Source of the DNA: Chitinophaga pendula
GTDB lineage: Bacteria; Bacteroidota; Bacteroidia; Chitinophagales; Chitinophagaceae
Direction of reading: 5' to 3'
Length of the DNA: 64,000 nt
Assembly (NCBI RefSeq): GCF_020386615.1
Contig: NZ_CP077769.1
Location: 4,712,001-4,776,000 of the forward strand
The translations under genes were made by a program, and so were the position numbers. The notes beneath the pieces are model-generated. The model had not been told where the DNA came from. It searched no databases and worked only from the letters and a program-made list of their open reading frames with translations. Below, piece by piece: positions 46,593-56,005 of this stretch; position 1 is the first letter of the stretch, and every line of letters starts with the position of its first letter.

Positions 46593-47006
46593 CTATTTCG
46601 TTGAAGGAGGGGTAGTATCCCCCTTGCCGCGACCACCGCCATTACGCCCTTCCCGGCGTTGCTGCTTGATCGCTTCCAGCTGCTCCTGGTACTTTTTGTA
46701 CTGCCCTTCATCCAGAAATCCTTTGACCTTCTCATCCCGCTCTGTTGCCAGCTTCTCAAAAGCACTACGGTCAGGTCTGTCACCTCCCAGTCGTAAACCG
46801 TCCATCCCCTTGTAATAAGTCGTATAGGCAGCTTCCAGCTGCGTCTGCTGGTCTTTGTTCAGCGACAACGCCGGACTCAACTTCTCTACGGTCATCTTCA
46901 CACGCTCCTCTACCGTACGACGCTGGAATCCACCGCCCTGTTGTGCATATACTCCCGCACTTCCCGCCAGTAATAATACCAGCAATAAAAGGATCTTGTT
47001 CTTCAT
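46593..47006 (-). CDS. Small exported Spy/CpxP-like protein
   Basis: This 137-residue protein has a signal peptide ending near VYAQ. Its mature helical region RTVEERVKMTVEKLSPALSLNKDQQTQLEAAYTTYY contains the L...Q...L pattern of Spy/CpxP-type periplasmic stress proteins. The C-terminus is rich in Arg, Gly and Lys and ends in Thr/Pro. It lies 46 bp downstream of a second Spy-like gene and ends the ECF-sigma operon. Spy/CpxP relatives buffer misfolded proteins or metals; which applies here is not known. Confidence 0.7.
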   Translation of the reverse strand: MKNKILLLLVLLLAGSAGVYAQQGGGFQRRTVEERVKMTVEKLSPALSLNKDQQTQLEAAYTTYYKGMDGLRLGGDRPDRSAFEKLATERDEKVKGFLDEGQYKKYQEQLEAIKQQRREGRNGGGRGKGDTTPPSTK

Positions 47007-47052
47007 AATAATTGTTTTTGTTGATTATCGTTAATGTTTTGATATAGCGCCA

Positions 47053-47565
47053 CTATGGCCGCGTTTTGCCCGTTTGCGCATCCGGGCGGTTACCTCTCCT
47101 GTAAGGTCCCGACATCTTAAGCATGACCTGGTGTACCAGCGAGTCAAAACGAGGACGCTGCTCCGGTGTACACAAAGCCCTCACTTCCCTGAAGTGCTGG
47201 AAGGTCAACAAATCAATCGCGGATTGCCGCCGGCCTATACTATCGGCCGCTTGCTGCAACACACTATCCGGCACGGCTGCGCGCGCCAGCAAGTTGTAAA
47301 ACCGCTCCTTCGTAGTACGGATATCTCCTAACACCGGCTTCATACGGCCCCAATGCTGCTCCCTCAATTCCTGGTAAGATTTCATCTGATCTTCTGTAAA
47401 TCCTACCTGCTCCTCCAGGAATATAGCCACTCCCCTTTTCCCTCTGCCATCATGCCTGCTACCAGGCTTCAACCACACGAAAAAGAATAACATCAGCAAG
47501 TTGGTCAGTAGCAATATCACGACCATGATGATCAATATCCTGTTCTTAGCTGTAACTGTTGTCAT
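47053..47565 (-). CDS. Membrane-anchored Spy/CpxP-like protein
   Basis: This 170-residue protein has one N-terminal helix (ILIIMVVILLLTNLLMLFFFV) and a periplasmic helical domain. The domain includes the pattern VGFTEDQMKSYQELREQHW, PVLGDIRTTKERFYNLL and RQSAIDLLTFQHFREVRALC, typical of periplasmic heavy-metal-sensor/CpxP-like folds. A GTG at 47571 overlapping the previous gene's stop (GTGA) and the ATG at 47565 are both possible; the ATG is used here. The preceding gene is the anti-sigma-like protein, so it is part of the stress operon. Confidence 0.7.
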   Translation of the reverse strand: MTTVTAKNRILIIMVVILLLTNLLMLFFFVWLKPGSRHDGRGKRGVAIFLEEQVGFTEDQMKSYQELREQHWGRMKPVLGDIRTTKERFYNLLARAAVPDSVLQQAADSIGRRQSAIDLLTFQHFREVRALCTPEQRPRFDSLVHQVMLKMSGPYRRGNRPDAQTGKTRP

Positions 47566-47567
47566 AT

Positions 47568-47906
47568 TCACTGTTTTTCCCCGTCATAAAAAGTAGTTAC
47601 CTGCAAATTGTATTCATCAGCAAATGCCTGCATAGCACCTTGCTCTACTGCAACCGTCGCACCTTTATTGCTGCTGAACTGTTTGGCCAGTATCCATCCG
47701 TTCAATAACAGGATCAATATCAATGCCGGTACCGCAATCAACGGTCGGGCCATAATATTTCCCAGATATCCCCATCCGCTGCTCGGCTGTTGCAATCGCC
47801 CCTGCACACGGGTAAAAAAGAAATCACCGGGCATAGCACGGGATGCCCCGCGTAAACTATCTAATGTAGCCGATACTTCTGCTGCTATGTCTGCCTTCTT
47901 TTTCAT
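47568..47906 (-). CDS. Single-pass membrane protein, anti-sigma-like
   Basis: This 112-residue protein has an N-terminal cytoplasmic region rich in charged residues (KKKADIAAEVSATLDSLRGA), then one membrane helix (LIAVPALILILLLNGWILA) and a short periplasmic tail. It follows an ECF sigma gene by 47 bp and overlaps or abuts the start of the Spy-like gene. Position and topology suggest an anti-sigma factor that is much reduced, lacking a zinc-binding HCC motif. The family was not recognised with certainty. Confidence 0.6.
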   Translation of the reverse strand: MKKKADIAAEVSATLDSLRGASRAMPGDFFFTRVQGRLQQPSSGWGYLGNIMARPLIAVPALILILLLNGWILAKQFSSNKGATVAVEQGAMQAFADEYNLQVTTFYDGEKQ

Positions 47907-47953
47907 ACTCGCATATATTTAAATTAGACGTCCTTTTTCCGAAAATCATTCGC

Positions 47954-48556
47954 TCAATCCAAAGATTTATAATACACTCCTAACTTCTTCCTCAACTGCT
48001 CCTTACCACGGTGTAATAATCCCTCTACCCCAGCTACCGAAGTCTCTAGTACCTCGCTGATCTCTTTAAGACTTAATCCTTCCAGCTGTTGCAGCACAAA
48101 AGCAGCTTGCTGTTTCTCCGGCAACTGCCGGATAGCGTAAAACAATACAGCCGCACGCTCCTTATTCTCCAATGTCACGCCGGGATGCTCAAAATCAGGT
48201 AATGAAATCTCCTCCTCCGCGGCCCCGCCAAATAAACCGGATACCAGCCCCCAGCGCTTCTTTCGCTTCTTCTTCCTAAGATGATCCAATGACCGCGTCA
48301 CCGCGATGCGATACAACCAGGTACTGAACTTGGCATCTCCACGAAATGAACGAATAGACTCATACACCTGCACAAACACCTCCTGCGAAATGTCCTCCGC
48401 ATCGGCAGCATCCTGCACAATACCTATCACGGTATTATACACCATGTCCTTGAAGACCGTTACGATACCTTCAAAGGCACCGGCATCGCCCGACTGCATC
48501 CGACGTACCAACTCCTGTTCGCTGCTAGTGGCCAATATTTTCTCATTTATTAACAT
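47954..48556 (-). CDS. ECF RNA polymerase sigma factor
   Basis: This 200-residue sigma-70 ECF factor has region 2 as DAADAEDISQEVFVQVYESIRSF (near 50-72) and RGDAKFSTWLYRIAVTRSLDHLRKKKRKK. Region 4 is QLPEKQQAAFVLQQLEGLSLKEISEVLETSVAGVEGLLHRGKEQLRKKL. The basic KKKRKKRW linker is normal for this group. It lies 21 bp downstream of the outer-membrane-receptor-like gene and upstream of the anti-sigma-like and two Spy-like genes, which it probably controls in response to envelope stress. Confidence 0.94.
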   Translation of the reverse strand: MLINEKILATSSEQELVRRMQSGDAGAFEGIVTVFKDMVYNTVIGIVQDAADAEDISQEVFVQVYESIRSFRGDAKFSTWLYRIAVTRSLDHLRKKKRKKRWGLVSGLFGGAAEEEISLPDFEHPGVTLENKERAAVLFYAIRQLPEKQQAAFVLQQLEGLSLKEISEVLETSVAGVEGLLHRGKEQLRKKLGVYYKSLD

Positions 48557-48577
48557 GACCAGATGACCCGCACTATG

Positions 48578-51424
48578 CTAACCATTCTTCTTCTGCACAA
48601 AATGATTGAGCTTGTAAGTAAATGTAACCATAAAATATTGCTTCAACACCTGGGTCTGTACATCCTCTACATAAGTCTCTGTAGCCGTACGCGTAATGCT
48701 CCTGTTCTGATTAAGCAGGTCAAATATCGTCAACCGCAGATCCCCTCGCTGGCTCTTCAGGAATTTTTTTCCTACACTGATATTCCATAACCAATATTGC
48801 TGGTTGAATCCATCTGTAAGACCACTATATAACTGGTTGGTAAGGTCATTCTGGAACACCCACCCATTCTTCGATAACAGGTTCAGCTTAAGACCGGCAG
48901 CATGTGAAAAATAGTTGTTGTTCAACTGTGGCTGAATACTGTTCTTCACCACATTGAAATTAGCAGAGTAAGACAACGTAAAATCGACATACTCGCTGAT
49001 ATTACTCGATGCTACCAATCCAAGATTATAGTTGAAATTGTCCGATACGTTACTGACATTATTGATCAGACCGGGCGTACGGGCATAGGTAAATCCTGCA
49101 TTCCAGTTCAGGTTGGTCTTGATCGCTTTTACCGGTATACCCAATGTCAGGAAAGACCTGGCACTCCAATATCCATCCATATTCACCGGACGGGATAATT
49201 GTGAACCCTTAAACAGGGTAACACTAGGCGACAACACCGAATCCTTCGAAGCAATATAGGTTGCATTGGTCACATAATCCTGCGTATTCTGAAAGAATAT
49301 ATTGGCAAAAAAGTTCAGTCCCGTATGCGTATTCGTATAACTATAGCGTGTGATCAGCGAGTGCGTATACTGCTGCTTCAAATCAGGATTACCAGTAGAC
49401 AGGAACAGTGGGTTCCGGTTGTTGATAACATCCTGCAACTGGCTGATACTGGGTTGATTGGTAGATGCCCTGTACATAAAACGAATGTTGCTGTAGTTGG
49501 AGAACTTATACCGCAACATCGCATTGGGCAACAGGTTGACAAAAGTTTTGCTGATCTGACTGCTCATCGGAAACACCTGGTCGCCGGTCAACGTAGCCTG
49601 CTGGTAGTTCACCCCCAACACCAACATCTTATCTCGATTACCATACCGGAAACTAACACCTCCGTTCTGTGTAGTATAACGGCTGTCAAACACATTGCTC
49701 AAACTGGTATCCAGACTATTGTATTTACCACTCGCCGGATCATAGGAGTAAGTCTGCTGATCTGCCCTGCTCTTGGATATGGAAGGATTATAGTTTAACT
49801 GCAGCTGCCCGTTCTTGCCAATAGGCTCCGTATAAGCGATATTGGCAGACAACTGATATCCGTCACTCTCGGGTGCTGATTGCTGACGTAAAGAATCATT
49901 CAACGCCGATGAACCTTTGAAGTAGGTATTGAAAGACTCCAGGTAATTTTTGCCGTCTTTTTTATTCGCACCTATATTCAGTCCTACAGATAATGTCCTG
50001 CCGCGTTTGGCAAAAGCATGCCGGTATAAGATGCCATTATTCGTATTGAAACCCGAGTTACTGCTGTTCTGCTGATTAACCAGTTCACTCAGCTTAGCAC
50101 CGTCAGCTTCCGTATTATCTCCGGATGTCTGGGAGAAAGAACGGAAGTTCTGAAAACTAACCCCTGGCGTAAACAAGATCGTATTAAACGAGTCTATCTT
50201 ATACTCCAGCCGCATGTTGATACGGTGATTGTAGTTTTTTGTAGCAGTAGTCTGGTTCTCGGTATAAAACTGGCTGCTGTCGCCGGTCAGGAAAGTCTGA
50301 CGACGGAGATCCTGCTCATTGTTATTATTGCTGTTATTGAAAAAGTAACTACCACTCACCGTCAGCTTTTTACCCCACTGATCGCTGAAGTTCACACCAA
50401 AGGAATTCGTCTTGCTGATACCATCCTGCTGACCTACCAGGAAATTGGATGCATTGCCCCCACCTCCGGGTCCGCCACCGAAATTACCACCGCCACCACC
50501 ACGGCCTCCGCCTCCACCACGACCACCACCGCCTCCGCGGAATCCTCCACGGTTACCACTGGCATTACTCAGTACCCCCAGCAAGTCCTGGTTGGAGAAG
50601 TTCTGCTGATTGATATTGTTGGCAATACCTATTACAGATATACGCTGATTGCCATTAAAGAAGCTGACATTACCGCCTGCACTATATCGCCCATCCGTAC
50701 CATAACCGGCAAAGACCTTCCCGAAACGGGCATTCTGCATGCCACCGCGTGTCACAATATTGATGGTCTTAGAACTGTTTCCGTCGTCAAAACCAGTGAA
50801 CTGCGCCTGGTCGCTTAACCGGTCGAATACCTCTATCTTATCGATCACTTCCGCCGGCAGGTTACGCAATGCCAATGTCGCATCCTCCCCAAAATATTCT
50901 TTTCCGTCCAGCAATACCTTTTTTACGTCTTCTCCGTGCGCTTTTACGGTACCTCCGTCAACCGTAATACCGGGCATCTTCTTCACCAGGTCTTCTCCAC
51001 TCGCATCCGGGTTGGTCTTATAAGCACTGGCATTGTACTGCATCGTATCTCCTTTCACCTGCACGGGCGGCTGCTGCCCCTTTACCACCACCTGTTTTAA
51101 CTTGGTAGCCGTATTCTCCAGGTAAAGGGTACCCAAGTTACCCTGGCCTCCGTCCACCGTTCTGCGCAACTCCTGGTACCCGATAAAGCTGATACTCATA
51201 TTGTATCGCCCAGCTTGTACTCCGCTGATCTGAAAACTGCCCTCCGTTCCGGTCACCGCATGCAGCAGCTTACCCATATCCTGCACCGGGCTCAGTTTTA
51301 CCGTCGCCCCTATCAGGGGAATACCTTCCGTTTTATCCTTTAAGACACCTATAAGCTTCAGCTGTTGCGCCTGTAAAGACAGACCGCCCAATAGCAAAAT
51401 GACAGCAATGTAAAGACTCCGCAT
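48578..51424 (-). CDS. Outer-membrane beta-barrel receptor-like protein with Gly-rich loop
   Basis: This protein of about 948 residues starts with a signal peptide (cleavage near LQAQ), then a carboxypeptidase-D-like domain (LIGVLKDKTEGIPLIGATVKL) and a plug-like region. The plug region has GDTMQYNASAYKTNPDASGE, VLLDGKEYFGEDATLALRNLPAEVIDKIEVF and a C-terminal barrel of the OMP_b-brl_3 type. A block of about 30 residues near 285-320 is almost pure Gly/Arg. The ATG at 51424 is preferred to a GTG at 51430. It is the first gene upstream of the ECF-sigma operon with only 21 bp between, which suggests shared transcription. Confidence 0.88.
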   Translation of the reverse strand: MRSLYIAVILLLGGLSLQAQQLKLIGVLKDKTEGIPLIGATVKLSPVQDMGKLLHAVTGTEGSFQISGVQAGRYNMSISFIGYQELRRTVDGGQGNLGTLYLENTATKLKQVVVKGQQPPVQVKGDTMQYNASAYKTNPDASGEDLVKKMPGITVDGGTVKAHGEDVKKVLLDGKEYFGEDATLALRNLPAEVIDKIEVFDRLSDQAQFTGFDDGNSSKTINIVTRGGMQNARFGKVFAGYGTDGRYSAGGNVSFFNGNQRISVIGIANNINQQNFSNQDLLGVLSNASGNRGGFRGGGGGRGGGGGRGGGGGNFGGGPGGGGNASNFLVGQQDGISKTNSFGVNFSDQWGKKLTVSGSYFFNNSNNNNEQDLRRQTFLTGDSSQFYTENQTTATKNYNHRINMRLEYKIDSFNTILFTPGVSFQNFRSFSQTSGDNTEADGAKLSELVNQQNSSNSGFNTNNGILYRHAFAKRGRTLSVGLNIGANKKDGKNYLESFNTYFKGSSALNDSLRQQSAPESDGYQLSANIAYTEPIGKNGQLQLNYNPSISKSRADQQTYSYDPASGKYNSLDTSLSNVFDSRYTTQNGGVSFRYGNRDKMLVLGVNYQQATLTGDQVFPMSSQISKTFVNLLPNAMLRYKFSNYSNIRFMYRASTNQPSISQLQDVINNRNPLFLSTGNPDLKQQYTHSLITRYSYTNTHTGLNFFANIFFQNTQDYVTNATYIASKDSVLSPSVTLFKGSQLSRPVNMDGYWSARSFLTLGIPVKAIKTNLNWNAGFTYARTPGLINNVSNVSDNFNYNLGLVASSNISEYVDFTLSYSANFNVVKNSIQPQLNNNYFSHAAGLKLNLLSKNGWVFQNDLTNQLYSGLTDGFNQQYWLWNISVGKKFLKSQRGDLRLTIFDLLNQNRSITRTATETYVEDVQTQVLKQYFMVTFTYKLNHFVQKKNG

Positions 51425-51512
51425 ATGCACTCCGTGATGTTATACTACATTGGACGACATAACAGGAAAAATCCTTCGCAGTTTGCTATATTTTTTTTAG
51501 GAAATACATAAT

Positions 51513-51545
51513 AAAAAAAGGCGCTGCTTCCGCAACGCCCTTTTT
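51513..51545. terminator. Terminator of the RND efflux operon
   Basis: GGCGTTGC pairs with GCAGCGCC (one G-T pair) around a short GGAA loop. Seven T follow on the minus strand and five on the plus strand. Confidence 0.75.
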
Positions 51546-51570
51546 AAACTATGGTGTACTCAACAATCCT

Positions 51571-54500
51571 TTACAACTTACCCTGTACATCACGCTCCGG
51601 TACAGTAGTATAACCTTCGCGCAGTTTAGCGAGGCCAGCTTTACCATAAGCCATACGGGTAATCAATACAAATAATACTGGTACAATGAAGATGGCCAGG
51701 AACGTAGCGGTAAACATACCACCCAATACCGTCCAACCCATTGTCTTACGGGCTTCCGCACCCGCACCGCTGGCCAGCACCAACGGTAATATACCTAACA
51801 GGAACGCCAGCGACGTCATGATGATCGGACGCAGACGCAGCTTCGCTGCTTCTACAGCCGCCGGCACCAGCTCCATCCCCCTGTCCACACGCTCCTTCGC
51901 AAACTCCACAATCAGGATCGCATTCTTCGCCGACAAACCAATCAAGGTGATCAGACCGATCTGGGCATATACGTTGTTACTGAGTGATGGCAGGAAGGTC
52001 AATACCAGTATCGCACCAAAGGCGCCGATAGGTACTGCCAGCAGTACCGAGAAAGGTACCGACCAGCTCTCATACAACGCTGCCAGGAACAGGAACACAA
52101 AGATCACCGACAACGCAAAAATGTACACCGTCTTGGAACCGGATAACAACTCCTCACGGCTCAAACCGGAGAACTCATATCCATAACCTTCCGGCAACGT
52201 CTGCGCCGCTACCTCTTTCAATGCATTGATAGCATCGCCGGAGCTGTAACCCGGCGCCGGACTACCATTGATCTCCGCAGAACGGAACAGGTTATAATGC
52301 GGCACGATAGGTGCATTCTCTATCACTTTATAAGAAGTCAAAGTACTCAACGGCACCATCGTTCCCTGCTGATTACGTACATAATACTGCCCCAGATGCT
52401 TAATATCCCCACGATACATACTGTCCGCCTGGGCCACCACACGGAAGTTACGGCCATATACCGTAAAGTCATTGATATAGCTACTACCCATGTAAGTCTG
52501 TAACGCACTGGCAATATCAGAGATCCTCACACCCAGCTTTTTAGCCTTCTCACGGTCAATCTCCAACTGATAACCTGGTGTCTTCGCCGTAAAGAACGAG
52601 AACGCCCTGGCTATCTCCGGACGCTGGTTCACCTGCATCAGGAAGTTCTGTAACACCCCTTCAAATGCCTTGATATCGCCAGCCGTACGCTGCTGTAATA
52701 CAAACGAGAAACCGGCAGTACTACCCAAACCAGGGATCGCCGGCGGCGGGATCACCACCACATTGGCTTCCTTGAATTTAGCCAGCTTCTGCTGCAACAC
52801 GCCCACCAAACCAAAGATCTGTTGCGACTTCTCCTTACGCTCATCCCATGGCTTCAGCTGACAGAAGATCGTAGCACTGTTCGACTTGGTCGCAAAACTT
52901 ACCACGTTCAGACCTCCCAATGCCGCATAGTGCTGTATACCAGGCACACTGTCCAGGATATTCATCATCTCATGCAACACCGTTACCGTACGCTCCGTAG
53001 AAGAAGACTCCGGCAGGTCAAAGGTGATATACACACGACCCTCATCCTCCGTCGGGATAAAGCCGGTAGGTTTGCTTTTGAACAGGAATAAAGTACCTAC
53101 AATGATACATATCAGCAGGATGATCACATACCGGCTGAAACGGATACTCTTCTTAACACCCAGGGAATAACGGGAAGTAATATGCCCGAACCATACATTG
53201 AACCGGTAGAAGAACTGGTTCAGACCTCTGGAATTCTTATCCAGATGGCTGGGACGTAATATCAATATACACAACGCAGGTGTCAGTGACAACGCCACAA
53301 ATGCAGAGATCAATACAGAGATCGCAATGGTAATCGCAAACTGCTGGTACAACCGGCCTACGATACCTGGGATAAAGCCCACCGGTACAAACACCGCCGC
53401 CAATATTAGCGCAATCGCAATTACAGGCCCGGATATCTCTTTCATCGCCTGTACCGTCGCTTCCTTCGGACTCATCTTCCCATGGTCCATATTATGCTGG
53501 ACAGCCTCCACCACCACGATCGCATCATCCACCACTATACCGATCGCCAGTACGAAACCAAACAAGGTCAGCGTATTGATCGTAAATCCTAATGGTATGA
53601 AGAAGATGAATGTCGCAATAATAGACACAGGGATCGCCAGTATCGGGATCAATGTAGCCCTCCAGCTTTGCAGGAAGAGGAACACTACCAATACCACCAG
53701 TCCTAACGCTTCCAACAGCGTCTCTACCACCTCGTGAATAGAAACCTCTACCACCGTCACTGACTCAAAAGGCACCACGTAATCCACATCCGTAGGGAAC
53801 TGTTTCTTCAGCTCCTTCATAGTGGCATACACATTCTCCGCCGTTTCAATCGCATTACTACCCGGAGCCTGGTATACCAGCAGGTAAGACGCACGTTTGT
53901 TATCTACGAAAGAGTTACCGGTATAGTTAAATTTACCGAGCTGAATCCTCGCCACATCTTTCAGGTACACCAGTGTACCATCAGAAGGACGCGTTTTCAC
54001 AACGATATTTCCAAATTCTTGCGGAGTGGTCAGACGTCCCTTTACCAGAATGTTATACTCAAAGGTCTGTCCCGCCTGCTGAGGAGGAGCACCCACCGCA
54101 CCGGCAGTGATCTGCGCATTCTGCTCCTGGAGCGCCGCACGGATATCATCCGCCGTCACCCCCATCTCCGCCAGCTTATCCGGCTTCAGCCACACACGCA
54201 TACTGAAATCATCCGCACGGGTGAAGATATCACCCACCCCTTTCGCACGCAGCAATGCATCCTTTACGTATACGTTCGTATAGTTATCCAGGAAAGTAAT
54301 ATCGTGCGATCCCTTAGGAGAATACAGCGCTACCAGCATCAGAATACTGGGATTACGCTTCCTCACCGTCAGACCTAAACGCTGCACTTCCTGTGGCAAC
54401 GTCGGCTGCGCAATACCCACACGGTTCTGCACATCCAATGCCGCAATGTTGATGTCCGTACCTACCTCAAAGTTCACCGTAAGGCTCATCTGTCCGCTAC

Positions 54501-54753
54501 TCGTACTGTTGCTGGACATATAAGTCATACCAGGCGTACCGTTTACCTGTACCTCCACCGGCGTAGCCACCGTCTGCTCCACGGTCTGCGCATCCGCACC
54601 TACATACGTACCCGTAACCTGTACCGTCGGCGGCGAGATCTCCGGATATTGTCCTATAGGCAGGCTCGTCATAGCTAGCAGACCTACCAGTACCAACACG
54701 ATAGATATTACTATCGCGGTAACAGGTCTGCGTATAAAAGTATCTGCAATCAT
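51571..54753 (-). CDS. RND efflux pump inner-membrane permease (AcrB/MexB-like, HAE1)
   Basis: This 1060-residue protein has the twelve-helix RND layout with two large periplasmic regions. The N-terminus FIRRPVTAIVISIVLVLVGLLA is standard. FGFVLAIGIVVDDAIVVVEAV (near 400) holds the two Asp residues of the proton relay in helix 4. LIGLSAKNAILIVEFAKE near 940 is the matching C-terminal motif, with KFIP-type PTGFIPTEDEGRVYI in the porter part. The pump uses the proton gradient to export drugs, detergents or solvents. It is the last gene of the tolC-acrA-acrB type operon, followed by a terminator. No regulator is nearby. Confidence 0.95.
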   Translation of the reverse strand: MIADTFIRRPVTAIVISIVLVLVGLLAMTSLPIGQYPEISPPTVQVTGTYVGADAQTVEQTVATPVEVQVNGTPGMTYMSSNSTSSGQMSLTVNFEVGTDINIAALDVQNRVGIAQPTLPQEVQRLGLTVRKRNPSILMLVALYSPKGSHDITFLDNYTNVYVKDALLRAKGVGDIFTRADDFSMRVWLKPDKLAEMGVTADDIRAALQEQNAQITAGAVGAPPQQAGQTFEYNILVKGRLTTPQEFGNIVVKTRPSDGTLVYLKDVARIQLGKFNYTGNSFVDNKRASYLLVYQAPGSNAIETAENVYATMKELKKQFPTDVDYVVPFESVTVVEVSIHEVVETLLEALGLVVLVVFLFLQSWRATLIPILAIPVSIIATFIFFIPLGFTINTLTLFGFVLAIGIVVDDAIVVVEAVQHNMDHGKMSPKEATVQAMKEISGPVIAIALILAAVFVPVGFIPGIVGRLYQQFAITIAISVLISAFVALSLTPALCILILRPSHLDKNSRGLNQFFYRFNVWFGHITSRYSLGVKKSIRFSRYVIILLICIIVGTLFLFKSKPTGFIPTEDEGRVYITFDLPESSSTERTVTVLHEMMNILDSVPGIQHYAALGGLNVVSFATKSNSATIFCQLKPWDERKEKSQQIFGLVGVLQQKLAKFKEANVVVIPPPAIPGLGSTAGFSFVLQQRTAGDIKAFEGVLQNFLMQVNQRPEIARAFSFFTAKTPGYQLEIDREKAKKLGVRISDIASALQTYMGSSYINDFTVYGRNFRVVAQADSMYRGDIKHLGQYYVRNQQGTMVPLSTLTSYKVIENAPIVPHYNLFRSAEINGSPAPGYSSGDAINALKEVAAQTLPEGYGYEFSGLSREELLSGSKTVYIFALSVIFVFLFLAALYESWSVPFSVLLAVPIGAFGAILVLTFLPSLSNNVYAQIGLITLIGLSAKNAILIVEFAKERVDRGMELVPAAVEAAKLRLRPIIMTSLAFLLGILPLVLASGAGAEARKTMGWTVLGGMFTATFLAIFIVPVLFVLITRMAYGKAGLAKLREGYTTVPERDVQGKL

Positions 54754-54830
54754 GATCTTCTCTTCTAATGATTCTTTTAATGGGTGAAAGGAAATACCCC
54801 TTCTTATATCTGGACTTCGCAGGTCATTCC

Positions 54831-55985
54831 CTACTTCTTACCACCGGGCGCTCCGGGAGCTCCTGGCCCCTGCTGAGGAGGTATACCGATCTGGATCTTA
54901 CCACCATCACGCAGACGTTGGAAACCTTCTACGATCACCTTCTCCCCTTGCTGCAGACCATCCATCACCACCACACGCTCTCTCAGTCTTGGTCCCAGTA
55001 TCACCTTACGCTGCTCCGCAACAGAATCTTTGGCCACAAATACAAAGAACTCACCCATCTGCTCAGCTACCGCTTTGTAAGGAATAATGATACGGTCGCC
55101 GGACTGATCGTTTAATACCTGCAACACACAACTCATACCAGACACCAACTCATTATCAGGATTGTTGAACTCGATACGTACACGTATAGTCCCCGTCTGT
55201 ACATCCACCCCACGGTCAATAGCCCCAATACGGCCACCGTGCGCATAAGGAGTACCATTAGGTAATATCAGGCGGAAAGTAGAATCCCCGTCCGCAATCG
55301 TCTTACCCTGCATCTTCGAAAACCTCGACAGATCGATCTCATTCACCACAATATCCACCGCAATAGGATGCTCGCTCGAAATAGTGTTCAATAAGGTATT
55401 ACCAGGACTCACCTGCGCTCCCAACTTCACCTGCGAAATACCGATACGACCAGTAAATGGCGCACGGATCAAAGAATAGTCCAGATCAGTACGCGCTGCC
55501 AGCAAACTAGCCTCTGCCGCTGCCAACGAACTACGGGTAGTCTCCAACGCAGCTTCCGCATTGTCCAGCGTCTGACGCGCAATCGCATCCTGCTCCGCCA
55601 AACGGTTATAACGGTCCGCATCCTTCTTCGCTTTCGTAAAATTCGCACGGGCACTGGCAATATTAGCCTCCGCCTGACGCGATGCCGCCTCATACTTACG
55701 ACGGTCTATCTCATACAAGGGCTTCCCCTTCTGCACTACCTCACCTTCCTTAAAAAAGATACCGGTGATATATCCGCTTACCTGTGAACGCAGCTCTACC
55801 TGGTTCAATGCCACCACCGTGGCAGGATATTTATCATAATAAATGGCATTGCCCACCGTCACCTCCGTCAGGTTAACTGGTGTAGGTGGAAAGACCATCG
55901 CCTGTTTCGCAGCGGGTCCTTTACAGGCCGCTAACGTCAGCAGGCCTAATGCATAAATAGGTACAATGTGTTGCTGTATTTTCAT
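54831..55985 (-). CDS. RND efflux periplasmic adaptor lipoprotein (AcrA/MexA-like)
   Basis: This 384-residue membrane-fusion protein has a lipobox-like LAAC (Cys about 21) and the domains lipoyl (ELRSQVSGYITGIFFKEGEVVQKG), alpha-hairpin (EANIASARANFTKAKKDADRYN... through RTDLDYSLIRAPFTGRIG), beta-barrel and membrane-proximal domain (GMSCVLQVLND). RAPFTGRIGISQVKLGAQVSPG is a clear family signature. The C-terminus ends in a Pro/Gly-rich tail GIPPQQGPGAPGAPGGKK. The gene is 20 bp after the TolC-type gene and 77 bp before the pump gene. Confidence 0.95.
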   Translation of the reverse strand: MKIQQHIVPIYALGLLTLAACKGPAAKQAMVFPPTPVNLTEVTVGNAIYYDKYPATVVALNQVELRSQVSGYITGIFFKEGEVVQKGKPLYEIDRRKYEAASRQAEANIASARANFTKAKKDADRYNRLAEQDAIARQTLDNAEAALETTRSSLAAAEASLLAARTDLDYSLIRAPFTGRIGISQVKLGAQVSPGNTLLNTISSEHPIAVDIVVNEIDLSRFSKMQGKTIADGDSTFRLILPNGTPYAHGGRIGAIDRGVDVQTGTIRVRIEFNNPDNELVSGMSCVLQVLNDQSGDRIIIPYKAVAEQMGEFFVFVAKDSVAEQRKVILGPRLRERVVVMDGLQQGEKVIVEGFQRLRDGGKIQIGIPPQQGPGAPGAPGGKK

Positions 55986-56005
55986 ATCCGATCCGGTTAC
56001 CTTTT

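Noticed and set aside
50225..50818. Thr-rich plus-strand frame opposite the outer-membrane protein gene
   Set aside because: Long only because of Gly-codon repeats on the other strand; no signal or domain.
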